Positions 37,825 through 46,999 of a stretch of DNA of 64,000 bases are shown here, piece by piece. Position 1 is the stretch's first letter; the number at the start of each line of letters is the position of its first letter. This DNA comes from Lachnospiraceae bacterium (lineage in GTDB: Bacteria; Bacillota; Clostridia; Lachnospirales; Lachnospiraceae), in contig JAAWAV010000003.1 of the NCBI GenBank assembly GCA_022792335.1, forward strand, positions 42,752 through 106,751, written 5' to 3'. The notes under the pieces are model-generated. The model did not search any database and had not been told where the DNA came from. It saw nothing but the letters and a program-made list of their open reading frames with translations. Both the position numbers and the translations under genes were made by a program.

Positions 37825-39510
37825 TTAAAATGCTCCTTGTATCTCTGAAAAAGCCGCTTCCACTGCCTGCTTCGCTGTCAGAAGCCCATCCTCTACTTCC
37901 TGCATCAGATACCACTCATACTCTGAATTTTCTTCCTGTTTCCATTTAAAAAGTCGTCCCTGTATCTCTGAAAGCATATTCTCCATTCTAGCACTGTCAA
38001 TTCCTGCCTTCTTGAACTGTTCTGCGCGAAGCGCCACCCCCGCCGTCAGCTCCCGATCTGCCAGGAGCGCCGTAATTCGATTATCCCTTTCCTCCAGCTC
38101 CTGGCTGCAAAGCGTTTCCATATCTGTCCAATATTCCTCATAGGAGGCTTCCGTATCTCCATTTCTTTTCTGAACATCCAGCCCCTGATAGTAGCCCGCA
38201 ATCTTACTCAATATCTCCGCCCGGAAAATTTCCTGTTCTGAAAGTCCTGTTCCGGTTGCTGCCCCCGCCGCTGCCAAAAGCCATCTGGCAGAAGCCCGTT
38301 TACCGTCCACCCCCTCATAATCATAAAAATAAGCCTGCCCAATCTCATAAGCCGCACTCTGGTATTCTTCTACCTCTGCCTGAAGCTGTTCCAGGGAACT
38401 TTTTCCACCATCCTGCCGTCCATTCAAAATCTCCCGAAAAATCAGCTCCTCCTCAACAGAAAAAACACCGTCCTCCAGAAAAATATGAAGTAGGCATCTG
38501 TAGCCTTCTGCAAGCCCCGGTTCCAGGAAGATGGCTCTTTTGCATGCCTCCAGGCGGTTTTCCACACCAATCGCCCCTTCTGCCTCCGAAATCCTGGCCC
38601 TGTAAGTGTCCGCCACCGCCCTCTGTTCCAGAAAAGCCATGATTCTGCTCCCAGTAAATGCCGCCACTGTAACCGCCAGGCATAGGGCAAATATCAGGTT
38701 TCTTCTCTTCTTTCGCCGGATAAATTCTTCGTCCAGTTCTCTGTAATGGGTCAGAGCCCAGGAAAGTTCTCTACAGGAATGATAACGTTCACCTGGATCA
38801 TCCCTGGTACAGCACCAAAGGACTTTTTCAAGCCCGCCGGAAATCTCCGGTCGCAAAGTTCTGACTGGTACAAATCCATACGGCGGATCCGCCGGACTGC
38901 GGCCCGTCAGTAAATGATAAAGGACTGCTCCAAGTCCGTAAATGTCTGTTTCCGGCCCTGTCTGACCATGACCTCCATACTGTTCCGGAGCGGCATACCC
39001 CCTTGTTCCAAGCCAAACAGTGTCTCCGCTCGCCTCCTCCTTCTGTTCTCTGGCAGTTCCAAAATCTACTAAAACAAGAGTTCCATCCTCCCTCTGCATG
39101 ATATTGGAAGGTTTCATATCCCGGTAAATCACGGAAGGGATTCTGGTATGCAGATATTCCAACACCTGGCAAAGCTGAAGCCCCCATTTTGCCACCTGTT
39201 CCTGGCTGCAAACCCCTTCTTTCTCTAAAAGTTCCTTCAGAGAATATCCTTCAATATAATCCATCACCAGATAAAGCATTCCGTTCTGTTCCAAAATGTC
39301 TCCTACGGCCGGGAGGCCCGGATGTCGGAGTTTTTTCAGAAGTTCTGCTTCCATAATCAGATGATTTTCTTCCTTTACTATCTCCTTGACCGCCCAGAGC
39401 CTTCCACTGCGCTCATGACGTGCCAGATACACCGTACCATTTCCGCCCTTTCCCAATATATCAAGAATCCTGTAGGTCCCGTACAGAATTTCTCCGGGCA
39501 CACAGGTCAT
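37825..39510 (-). CDS. Transmembrane serine/threonine protein kinase (Hanks type)
   Basis: 561 residues from ATG 39510 (GAGGTGAG just upstream; the frame opens at TTG 39525). Kinase domain about 8-260: GKGGNGTVY (loop I), VKEI (Lys), YRDMKPSN (catalytic loop), VDFGTA (Mg Asp; DFG intact), GTRGYAAPEQ. A transmembrane helix follows (about 272-292), then an extracytoplasmic helical tail of about 270 residues without PASTA repeats. That tail and the Ig-protein partner set it apart from the housekeeping PrkC kinase. It heads the two-gene operon. Confidence 0.9.
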   Translation of the reverse strand: MTCVPGEILYGTYRILDILGKGGNGTVYLARHERSGRLWAVKEIVKEENHLIMEAELLKKLRHPGLPAVGDILEQNGMLYLVMDYIEGYSLKELLEKEGVCSQEQVAKWGLQLCQVLEYLHTRIPSVIYRDMKPSNIMQREDGTLVLVDFGTAREQKEEASGDTVWLGTRGYAAPEQYGGHGQTGPETDIYGLGAVLYHLLTGRSPADPPYGFVPVRTLRPEISGGLEKVLWCCTRDDPGERYHSCRELSWALTHYRELDEEFIRRKKRRNLIFALCLAVTVAAFTGSRIMAFLEQRAVADTYRARISEAEGAIGVENRLEACKRAIFLEPGLAEGYRCLLHIFLEDGVFSVEEELIFREILNGRQDGGKSSLEQLQAEVEEYQSAAYEIGQAYFYDYEGVDGKRASARWLLAAAGAATGTGLSEQEIFRAEILSKIAGYYQGLDVQKRNGDTEASYEEYWTDMETLCSQELEERDNRITALLADRELTAGVALRAEQFKKAGIDSARMENMLSEIQGRLFKWKQEENSEYEWYLMQEVEDGLLTAKQAVEAAFSEIQGAF

Positions 39511-39674
39511 AATCTCACCTCGCAATCTAAATCAAATGTCGAAAACAATTCTTTCTTTAAATAATCTTTTAAATAAAGAAAGTTTTCTCCGAAACAAATT
39601 TATATCATCGTTGTTCTGTGGAATCATCGGGAGAATCCCCGAAAAGAAATGCCGTCAGATAAAACGGTGTCATC

Positions 39675-39703
39675 ATTTTATGACTGTTTTTTCAAAATGT
39701 CAA
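39675..39703 (-). promoter_or_regulatory. Promoter of the kinase/Ig-protein operon
   Basis: TTGACA (39698-39703), 17 bases, TAAAAT (39675-39680) on the minus strand, giving a leader of about 160 bases. Confidence 0.8.
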
Positions 39704-39764
39704 CCTCTTTGCTAAAATTTATATATTATTTAGTTTTTTTATAAACTTTGAAGAGGTTCCTTTC

Positions 39765-39793
39765 TTGCAATCTGTCAAAAATTGTGATAAAAT
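39765..39793 (+). promoter_or_regulatory. Promoter of the GT8 gene
   Basis: TTGCAA (39765-39770), 17 bases, TAAAAT (39788-39793), followed by TTGGAGG and ATG at 39829. Confidence 0.72.
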
Positions 39794-39868
39794 ACCATAA
39801 ATTACCATTTTATTTGGAGGATTTTTATATGATTTCGGATTTTACAAATACCCCCCAGGTATAATATC

Positions 39869-40819
39869 ATGACTTCCTGTGACGATACTCTGGCTCCTTA
39901 CACAGCTATTACTCTTACATCCATGTCGCACAGCCTGTCAAATGCTCAGATTGATTTTTTTCTGCTTCATAGTCGGATCAGCAATCAGAATCTGGAATTG
40001 CTGTATGCCTTGTGTGAAACATATCCAAATATTCATTTTCACCCCATTCTCATACCGGATCAGGAGCCCTTCTCTTTATTAGCCAAATACGGTGGATGGA
40101 CAGAAGAGGCATATTATCCTGCCTGTTCTCACATGTTTCTGCCAAAATCGGCTGAGCGGGTCCTGTATCTGGACGCAGGCGATACTCTGGTCGTCGGAGA
40201 TATCTCCCCCTACTATACCCTTGATTTTCAGAATAATGCTCTAATCGCAACCGGTTCTTCCTATAAGCTGGAGGGAGAACGTCTGATCCCCTATACGCTC
40301 GACGATCTGGGTGACTGGGAAAATGGTCTGCCTTATATACTCCGTGGCCTTTTTAATTCCGGATCTTATATGCTGAATCTCGAGAAACTGCGAGAATCTG
40401 AACTGGCTCTGGATGATTTCTGTTATCTTGCGGAAGAGGTAAACAAAATCGTTGCCGGCGATACGCAAAAAAGAGCCTACTGGGGAGACCAGGGACTCTT
40501 TTCTGCTGCTTTTGTCGGAAACATCCGATATTATGATTTTGAACAGGTACAAAATGTATGGCACATGCCCTATAACTTCTGCCTGTGGTATTTTGACCGT
40601 ATGCAGGAAAGACCGAATTACGATCCGGCAATCATTCATTTTGCAGGCGCTCCCAAGCCCTGGACAGCTTCCTACCTGCTTCCAGTCAAACGATTTCAGA
40701 CAAAGCCTGCCTCCTGCTCTTTAAAAGAACTAAAATTCGGCCAGGCAGAATATTATTATCTCTGGCATGAATACGCCCTTATGACAGACCAGAGGTTAAA
40801 CCGTCTTTCCATCTGTTAA
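39869..40819 (+). CDS. Glycosyltransferase family 8, with a 5' frameshift at a C6 run
   Basis: GT-A transferase using a nucleotide sugar; DxD-like site YLDAGDTLVVGDIS and HFAGAPKPW near the end are typical of GT8. The open frame begins at ATG 39869 with no ribosome binding site. Upstream, TTGGAGG serves ATG 39829, whose frame ends after 11 codons (MISDFTNTPQV). Removing one C from the six at 39851-39856 joins them into MISDFTNTPRYNIMTSCDD, restoring the usual N-terminal strand (NIMTSCDDTLAPY). Either the gene is off by one base or the C-run is an assembly error or slippage site. Acceptor unknown. Confidence 0.83.
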   Translation: MTSCDDTLAPYTAITLTSMSHSLSNAQIDFFLLHSRISNQNLELLYALCETYPNIHFHPILIPDQEPFSLLAKYGGWTEEAYYPACSHMFLPKSAERVLYLDAGDTLVVGDISPYYTLDFQNNALIATGSSYKLEGERLIPYTLDDLGDWENGLPYILRGLFNSGSYMLNLEKLRESELALDDFCYLAEEVNKIVAGDTQKRAYWGDQGLFSAAFVGNIRYYDFEQVQNVWHMPYNFCLWYFDRMQERPNYDPAIIHFAGAPKPWTASYLLPVKRFQTKPASCSLKELKFGQAEYYYLWHEYALMTDQRLNRLSIC

Positions 40820-40852
40820 ACCTCTATAAATTTCATCGGCCGCAGCGCTTTT

Positions 40853-41872
40853 TCAGCACCGCTCCAGCACAACGCCGTGAGCGATCCCCGGCACGCTTTG
40901 TCCTTCATTAAAGCTGGTGCTGGAAAGCAGCGCTCCCGTAGGAAGGAAGAGTACCCGTTTCCATTCTCCCGATTCCAGCTTCGGCAAAATATAAGCCGCC
41001 AGTACAATTGCCGAACAGCCGCAGCCGCTTCCGCCGGAATGAGTATCTTGATTTTCTTTATCAAAAATCTCAATACCGCAGTCCATATGGCGATCCATAA
41101 TCTCATAACCGTAACTGCGCATAAAGTCTAGAAGGATTTTCTGTCCCACTTCACCCAGATCTCCGGTGATGATTTTGTCATAGTCCTCCGGCTTTCTTCC
41201 AAAATCCTCCAGATTCCGGCAGATGGTGTCACAGGCCGCCGGAGCCATACAGGCTCCCATATTCATGGAATCCTTAAGCCCCATATCCACAATTTTTCCA
41301 GGGGTAATACCACTTATCCGCACTTTTCCACCCCGATTTCCCAAAATAAAAGAACCGCAGCCGGTAACGGTCCAGGTAGTGGATAAAGGTCTCTGGTTTC
41401 CGTACTCCAGAGGAAAACGGAACTGCTTCTCCGCGCTGGCAAAATGGCTGGACGCCATAGACATGACATAATTGGCATATCCCGCTTCCACGGTCATTGC
41501 TCCCAGGCAAAGGGCTTCACCAATAGTGGAACATGCTCCATAAAGTCCGAAAACAGGAATCTCCAAGTCCACAGTTCCAAAGGAGGTCGCAATGAGCTGC
41601 CCAAGCAAGTCTCCGGCAAAGAGATAGCGTACCTCCGTGCGCACCAGCCCGGCCTTTTCAATCGCCAGATCTGCCGCTTCTTTCTGAAGGGCGCTTTCTG
41701 CTGCCTCCCAGTTCTCACAGCCCACCATCGGATCCGGCTCAATCACGTCAAAATAATCTGCAAGAGGGCCTTCCCCTTCCTTTTTTCCGGCTACAGAAGC
41801 CCTTCCGATGATCTGAGGCCCTTTCTCAAATGCGATGCTGGATTTTCCTTTCTGAAACTTGTTTTCTGTCAT
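40853..41872 (-). CDS. spoVAD: Stage V sporulation protein AD
   Basis: 339 residues with a thiolase-like fold (VFGLYGACSTIGEALCLGAM, HSGGSGCGCSAIVLAAYILP), matching SpoVAD, which binds dipicolinic acid for uptake into the forespore. It normally sits in a spoVAC-spoVAD-spoVAE run; here it stands alone with its own sigmaG-like promoter. Presence shows the organism can form endospores or recently could. Confidence 0.92.
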   Translation of the reverse strand: MTENKFQKGKSSIAFEKGPQIIGRASVAGKKEGEGPLADYFDVIEPDPMVGCENWEAAESALQKEAADLAIEKAGLVRTEVRYLFAGDLLGQLIATSFGTVDLEIPVFGLYGACSTIGEALCLGAMTVEAGYANYVMSMASSHFASAEKQFRFPLEYGNQRPLSTTWTVTGCGSFILGNRGGKVRISGITPGKIVDMGLKDSMNMGACMAPAACDTICRNLEDFGRKPEDYDKIITGDLGEVGQKILLDFMRSYGYEIMDRHMDCGIEIFDKENQDTHSGGSGCGCSAIVLAAYILPKLESGEWKRVLFLPTGALLSSTSFNEGQSVPGIAHGVVLERC

Positions 41873-41941
41873 GGATTTTCCCTCTTTTCTGTCTGTTTTG
41901 ACCGGGCTTTATCCCCGCAAACAACGCCCCGTCTTTACCGT

Positions 41942-41970
41942 CAGTATGCATTGTTTTTCATATATTATTC
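41942..41970 (-). promoter_or_regulatory. SigmaG/F-like promoter of spoVAD
   Basis: On the minus strand GAATA (41966-41970), 17 bases, CATACTG (41942-41948), close to the forespore sigma consensus (GnATA, CATnnTA), 70 bases before the spoVAD start. No vegetative-type promoter was seen there. Confidence 0.65.
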
Positions 41971-41989
41971 TCAGAAAACAGGAAAATCT

Positions 41990-42808
41990 TTATTTCGGCC
42001 GAAAGCCTTCAAAAATAAACAGATCAAACTGCCTGCGCGCCTTCTCAAGTTCTTCTTCCGATCGGATCGTCCAGGCCACCGACAGATTCCGGTACAGCGA
42101 ACGGCAAATCCGCCTGGCCGGTACCCCCGCCCCCTTATGGGAATAGGAGATAAAGTCCGGTCTTGCAAGAAAATTCGCCAGCAGATGATGGACAATCCAC
42201 ATGGGAAAGGTCTCCCGTTCTCCTTCTTTTGGAAAGTCCGCTGAAAGCTGTCCCCGGACAATCTCCGGCCGATGCTTTTTGTACCAGTAAACTGCGATTG
42301 GATGAAAGGATTCCATACAATACTGCCCTTGATAATTCTGCAAAATCCGATCCACCAGTTCACATACTCTGGTTCTGGAATCTACCATTTTAATTTCTAT
42401 AATTAAGGGAACTCGCCCCCCAATGACCTCAAGCGCCTCTGAAAACAGTGGAATCCGTTCCTCTGTTCCCAACAAAGAGAGCTTTTTTAGCTCCTCATAA
42501 GTCATAGAATTTACCCATCGATCCAGACCACAGATCCGTTTCAGTGTATCGTCGTGAAAAACTACCGCCTGTTCGTCCTTGGTAAGTCTCACATCCATCT
42601 CGATACCATAGCCTTGCTCTGCCGCCAGCCCAAAAGCCAGAAGTGAATTTTCCGGTACACCGGAATGATTATCATGTAGTCCCCGATGAGCATAGTAGAC
42701 GTCCAAAAAAGGAGAAACGTCCGGTTTCCCAAACATATGAGGCATAATCATCAGAAAATACAGTAAGACAAGTCCTACCAATACGAAAATCGCATTCCAT
42801 CCTGTCAC
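41990..42808 (-). CDS. Membrane-anchored glycerophosphodiester phosphodiesterase
   Basis: 272 residues: one N-terminal helix (about 5-25), then a GDPD barrel with AHRG (catalytic His), PENSLLAF (metal Glu), GIEMDVRLTKDEQAVVFHDDTL (Glu, Asp and second His) and PLIIEIK. Hydrolyses glycerophosphodiesters from phospholipid or teichoic acid turnover to glycerol 3-phosphate. Five bases separate it from the MFS gene upstream, so they form one operon and the transporter may bring in a related compound. Confidence 0.9.
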   Translation of the reverse strand: MTGWNAIFVLVGLVLLYFLMIMPHMFGKPDVSPFLDVYYAHRGLHDNHSGVPENSLLAFGLAAEQGYGIEMDVRLTKDEQAVVFHDDTLKRICGLDRWVNSMTYEELKKLSLLGTEERIPLFSEALEVIGGRVPLIIEIKMVDSRTRVCELVDRILQNYQGQYCMESFHPIAVYWYKKHRPEIVRGQLSADFPKEGERETFPMWIVHHLLANFLARPDFISYSHKGAGVPARRICRSLYRNLSVAWTIRSEEELEKARRQFDLFIFEGFRPK

Positions 42809-42813
42809 AATCG

Positions 42814-44178
42814 TTAATCCTCCACATCAAAATGTTCAAGCAGCGATTTCTTTGATACCGGCTTATTATCCCCGTGCTTTACAAACAGCATGGTTACAAA
42901 AGCTGCCCCGCTGAATATCACCGCATAGGGGAACAATGCCCGGTAAGAGACATACTGAAGCAAAAGTCCCGACAAAATCGGCGTTGCAATCTGCGCCGTC
43001 ATAGAAAATGTATAATAAAGGCCCGTATATTTTCCCACATCGCTGTCCTTACTCATCTCCACCACCATGGGAAGGGAATTGACACTGATCGCCGCCCAGC
43101 CGACGCCAATCAAAGCAAATCCTATCTGAATTACCGGATGATAGTTCGCAAGCAGCGCCGCCATGAAATAACATCCCGTCATCAATAGGATTCCTCCGAG
43201 GATGGTTTTTTTCCTACCGATTTTTGAAGAAATCATACCAATCGGGATATAACTGATAATCGCCGCCACGGTTGCCACCATCAGACAGTCCGCATAGCTG
43301 CCGCCCTCCAGTCCCCATACGGTCACCGCATAACGGGAAAATGCCGTCGTCACTGCATTATAAGCCGCAAACCATAGAAAAATAGAAAGCAGGATGAAAG
43401 ACAGACTGCGTTTCACCCCCTGGGCTTCTGCCGTTTTGGTAAGGGCAGAAACCTCTTTGCCAGCCAGTGCCTCTGTTCCAGCTACTCCTGGCGTCTCATC
43501 AGAACTCTTTTTCAGATTGTCTGCTTCCACAGATATTTTTTCTGCTTTGAAAAGCTCCGGATCTTCCTCCGCCAGTTTCTTTGTCATACTTTTTTCATGA
43601 ATGGTACATAAAAGCAGGATCACCGACAAGACCATCAGCCCGGCAACCCCGGCAAACACAAACAAATAGCTGGGCCTTGTTCCCTTTCCCACCAACCCTT
43701 TAATCAGCAGAAGAGAATATACACCTCCGATGGCCCCCATCAGATTAATGACGGCATTTGCCTTGCTTCGAAGAGGTTTTGGCGTCAGGTCCGGCATAAG
43801 AGCTACTGCTGGAGAGCGATACATCCCCATGGCAAATAAAGTCACTCCAAGGGCAACAATAAACATCGGCAAATGGATCAGTCTGTCTGAAACTGGAAGA
43901 AACATCATGGAAATCACAGCCGCCGTCGTCCCTCCTACAATAAATGGCATCCTCTTTCCAAGCCTGGTATCCATCCGATCAGAAAAGGCCCCAATCACAG
44001 GAAGCAGAAACACCGCCAGCACATTGTCAGCCGCCATAATTACGCCGATCGCGCCTTCTTTCAGGTGAAAGGTGTTTTGCAGGATCAGTGGAATAATATT
44101 GTCATACATCTGCCAGAATGCGCTGATCGCCATAAAAGCAAAACCTATCAGAAATGTTCGCCTGTAATTCAGTTTCAT
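42814..44178 (-). CDS. MFS / GPH-like sugar transporter
   Basis: 454 residues from ATG 44178 (GGAGGGGG eight bases upstream; open to 44214). Twelve predicted helices with a long central cytoplasmic loop (about 200-250, acidic). GAFSDRMDTRLGKRMPFI between TM2 and TM3 is the MFS/GPH-type signature loop. The substrate cannot be told. First gene of a two-gene operon with the phosphodiesterase. Confidence 0.88.
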   Translation of the reverse strand: MKLNYRRTFLIGFAFMAISAFWQMYDNIIPLILQNTFHLKEGAIGVIMAADNVLAVFLLPVIGAFSDRMDTRLGKRMPFIVGGTTAAVISMMFLPVSDRLIHLPMFIVALGVTLFAMGMYRSPAVALMPDLTPKPLRSKANAVINLMGAIGGVYSLLLIKGLVGKGTRPSYLFVFAGVAGLMVLSVILLLCTIHEKSMTKKLAEEDPELFKAEKISVEADNLKKSSDETPGVAGTEALAGKEVSALTKTAEAQGVKRSLSFILLSIFLWFAAYNAVTTAFSRYAVTVWGLEGGSYADCLMVATVAAIISYIPIGMISSKIGRKKTILGGILLMTGCYFMAALLANYHPVIQIGFALIGVGWAAISVNSLPMVVEMSKDSDVGKYTGLYYTFSMTAQIATPILSGLLLQYVSYRALFPYAVIFSGAAFVTMLFVKHGDNKPVSKKSLLEHFDVED

Positions 44179-44608
44179 CGCTTCTTCCCCCTCCGTACCT
44201 ATCGGCTCTTCCATCGTCGTACCACCCGGTCCTATCCTCTGTCCCCCATAGCAGTAACTGTTTCTCTATTTCTTATCATAGCAGACTATCTTTGAAAATT
44301 CCACTCTCTTCTCCTTCTGTTATCCCTTTTTCAAAGTAGAAACCGCCACTCACGTCCATTGCCCCGATTTTTTATGTATCGTTTTGCAAGACCAATTAAA
44401 AAATTCAGTCACCCAAAATCCGCATGGATTCGTATAGAAATGAAGTTCCTCATTCACAAAATCGAGGCCATCTTAAGCTCTGAGGATTTCTCCACGCCAA
44501 AACGGCAGAGCTTTTACACTCTGCCGTCTTTTTTTCACCATATTGCCCCGTAGCCTTAGGTGAATCAGTCCATATCCAAATCCTAGGCTTGAATACACCG
44601 TAATCTGT
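44179..44608. other. Gene-free gap between MFS operon and ilvC
   Basis: About 430 bases. Contents: upstream region of the MFS gene with a TATGAT-like -10 (near 44277) but poor -35, a hairpin with T-run on the plus strand at 44495-44536, and otherwise AT-rich sequence. A 64-codon plus-strand frame at 44359 has no ribosome binding site and no protein-like composition, so I do not call it. Confidence 0.4.
44495..44536. terminator. Strong hairpin terminator downstream of ilvC
   Basis: ACGGCAGAG (44502-44510) and CTCTGCCGT (44519-44527) form a perfect nine-pair stem. A run of CTTTTTTT follows on the plus strand, and TTTT on the minus strand. Position fits the end of the ilvH-ilvC transcript, although the better T-run faces the other way, so bidirectional action is likely. 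Confidence 0.75.
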
Positions 44609-45622
<1,014 letters not shown>

Positions 45623-45652
45623 TCATTCCTCCATGAATATCGTAATAAAAAC

Positions 45653-46150
45653 TTAATTTATGGGTGATACGCCGCCTCTTTCAAGACCCGTAAGACCTGT
45701 CCTCGCCATTTCCCGAACCGTAAAGCCACGAATCAGCCGAAGGAACGCATCCACCTTCGCCTGATTTCCGGTCAGCTCAATGATCAGGGAATCCTCCGCC
45801 ACGTCAATCACCTTCGCACGGAATATATTTACAATAGAAAGAAGCTGATCTCTCTCCTCCGGCGCCGTCTCTACCTTTAAAAGTACCAGTTCCCGGCACA
45901 CAGATGTCGTGTGAGATTTCAGTTCCTTGATCTCAATAACATCCACCAGCTTCTCTAACTGCCTGTGAATCTGCTCCAGAATCTCGTCGTCTCCTCTGGC
46001 TACTACCGTCATCCTGGAATACGCCGGATTCTCCGTCTCTCCCACAGTCAGGCTGTCAATGTTATAGCCTCTGCGGCTGAAAAGTCCGGAAATCCTGCTC
46101 AAAACACCAGGTGTATTTTCCATTAAAAGCGAGAATACTGCTCTTCTCAT
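45653..46150 (-). CDS. ilvH: Acetolactate synthase small (regulatory) subunit
   Basis: 165 residues from ATG 46150 with GGAGGAGG upstream (the open frame to 46264 is not used). N-terminal ACT domain: FSLLMENTPGVLSRISGLFSRRGYNIDSLTVG, then the C-terminal domain with RELVLLKV and IFRAKVIDV. It tunes feedback inhibition of the catalytic subunit IlvB by branched-chain amino acids. Unusual that the large subunit is not adjacent. Confidence 0.95.
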   Translation of the reverse strand: MRRAVFSLLMENTPGVLSRISGLFSRRGYNIDSLTVGETENPAYSRMTVVARGDDEILEQIHRQLEKLVDVIEIKELKSHTTSVCRELVLLKVETAPEERDQLLSIVNIFRAKVIDVAEDSLIIELTGNQAKVDAFLRLIRGFTVREMARTGLTGLERGGVSPIN

Positions 46151-46192
46151 AAGCCTCCTCCTTCCAATTCCATCTTTCAATGGATTATTCCC

Positions 46193-46221
46193 ATAATAGC
46201 ACACCATTTTCAGAATTTCAA
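46193..46221 (-). promoter_or_regulatory. Promoter of ilvH-ilvC
   Basis: TTGAAA (46216-46221), 17 bases, TATTAT (46193-46198) on the minus strand. The leader is short (about 35 bases), so no T-box or leader peptide controls this operon. Confidence 0.8.
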
Positions 46222-46402
46222 TCGCTGTTCCCCTTTTTTTGTTATATTCCCCCTCTATTTCCATATCTATTAGTTATAGCTTTTATTCTTAACATGTATA
46301 ATTCCTGGCTTCCTGCGCACACTAACCTCAGAACCTGTAAACAAGAAAGGCAACTTTTTTTCCAGGTTACCTTTCCCTTTCTTCAGACGAGGTATCAAAC
46401 AG

Positions 46403-46585
46403 ATGAAAAAAAACAACGATTCCCTGACGGGAAAACCCAAAAACAAGATTCCCGGAGATCATTTTGAGGAGCCGGATCAGGCCATCCGCCAGTTTTCCGA
46501 CTATACGGAAAATGATCGCCCCGTTCCCGACAATAACCCTTTCTGGGAGAATGGTCATAATCCTTTAAGTTCCAAAGGAAATTAG
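46403..46585 (+). CDS. Possible small hydrophilic protein
   Basis: 60 residues rich in Asn, Asp, Pro and Lys (DHFEEPDQAIRQFSDYTENDRPVPDNNPFWENG). GAGG lies about ten bases before the ATG. No family recognised, no promoter found, but the composition is protein-like and there is no competing frame. Could be a small basic/acidic peptide of the kind found around spore or stress genes (guess). Confidence 0.42.
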   Translation: MKKNNDSLTGKPKNKIPGDHFEEPDQAIRQFSDYTENDRPVPDNNPFWENGHNPLSSKGN

Positions 46586-46781
46586 ATATGTTAGTTTTTT
46601 ATCAAGCCTCAAGAAATCCCTAATAATTTTCACGTTTTTTTTAGAAATCATACAAACTCTTGTCACAATTACCCTGTATACTGTAACCATCAAATGAAGT
46701 TGACAGCAACTAAAGCGCGCAACCGCCGTCAGCTTCGACAAAAAACAACTACCATTTATATAGATTGTCTTTTTCATACTC

Positions 46782-46816
46782 AGCCGGCGCACAGGCGCCG
46801 GCTACTCCTCTTTTTT
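46782..46816 (+). terminator. Orphan hairpin with plus-strand T-run
   Basis: AGCCGGCGC (46782-46790) pairs perfectly with GCGCCGGCT (46795-46803); TTTTTT follows after seven bases. No plus-strand gene ends here except possibly the small frame at 46403 (200 bases earlier), so it may close a small RNA. Confidence 0.5.
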
Positions 46817-46920
46817 CCACTCATAGAAAAAATTCCATCTTAATCGAATAGAGAAAATTTATTTTCCCCTACTTGTTGTGCCGGGGCTTCGCCGACGTCT
46901 TTCTTTTGGGCGTCCGTGCA

Positions 46921-46959
46921 TAAAAACCGGCCGGTTTCCAAATTAGAAAACGGCCGGTT
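46921..46959 (-). terminator. Terminator after ilvE
   Basis: AACCGGCCG pairs with CGGCCGGTT and is followed by TTTTTA on the minus strand, about 40 bases after the ilvE stop. Confidence 0.85.
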
Positions 46960-46999
46960 CTTATCAGAACTACGTCTCCTGCCCGGGGACAGGCGTTTA

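Larger units (their letters stand above)
39511..39828. other. Divergent control region between kinase operon and GT8 gene
   Basis: About 318 bases without a gene. It holds two divergent promoters (39675-39703 minus, 39765-39793 plus) and, in the long kinase leader, an inverted repeat CTTTCTTTA/TAAAGAAAG at 39564-39594 and a small GGGGATTCTCCC hairpin near 39630. No known riboswitch is recognised. Confidence 0.5.
46586..46999. other. Gene-free gap with two hairpins
   Basis: About 414 bases. It holds a perfect GC-rich hairpin with a downstream plus-strand T-run (46782-46816), and the ilvE terminator (46921-46959). A 49-codon plus-strand frame at 46694 (MKLTATKARNRRQ) runs through the first hairpin and has no ribosome binding site. 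Otherwise nothing recognised. Confidence 0.4.

Noticed and set aside
44221-44236. GGGTGGTACGACG on the minus strand, T-box-like
   Set aside because: No stem I, specifier loop or antiterminator/terminator pair surrounds it and it lies close to the MFS start; chance match.
44359-44553. 64-codon plus-strand frame in the ilvC-MFS gap
   Set aside because: No ribosome binding site, runs through the hairpin at 44502-44527; not protein-like.
46694-46843. 49-codon plus-strand frame MKLTATKARNRRQ
   Set aside because: No SD and it reads through the orphan hairpin and T-run; kept only as part of a possible small RNA.
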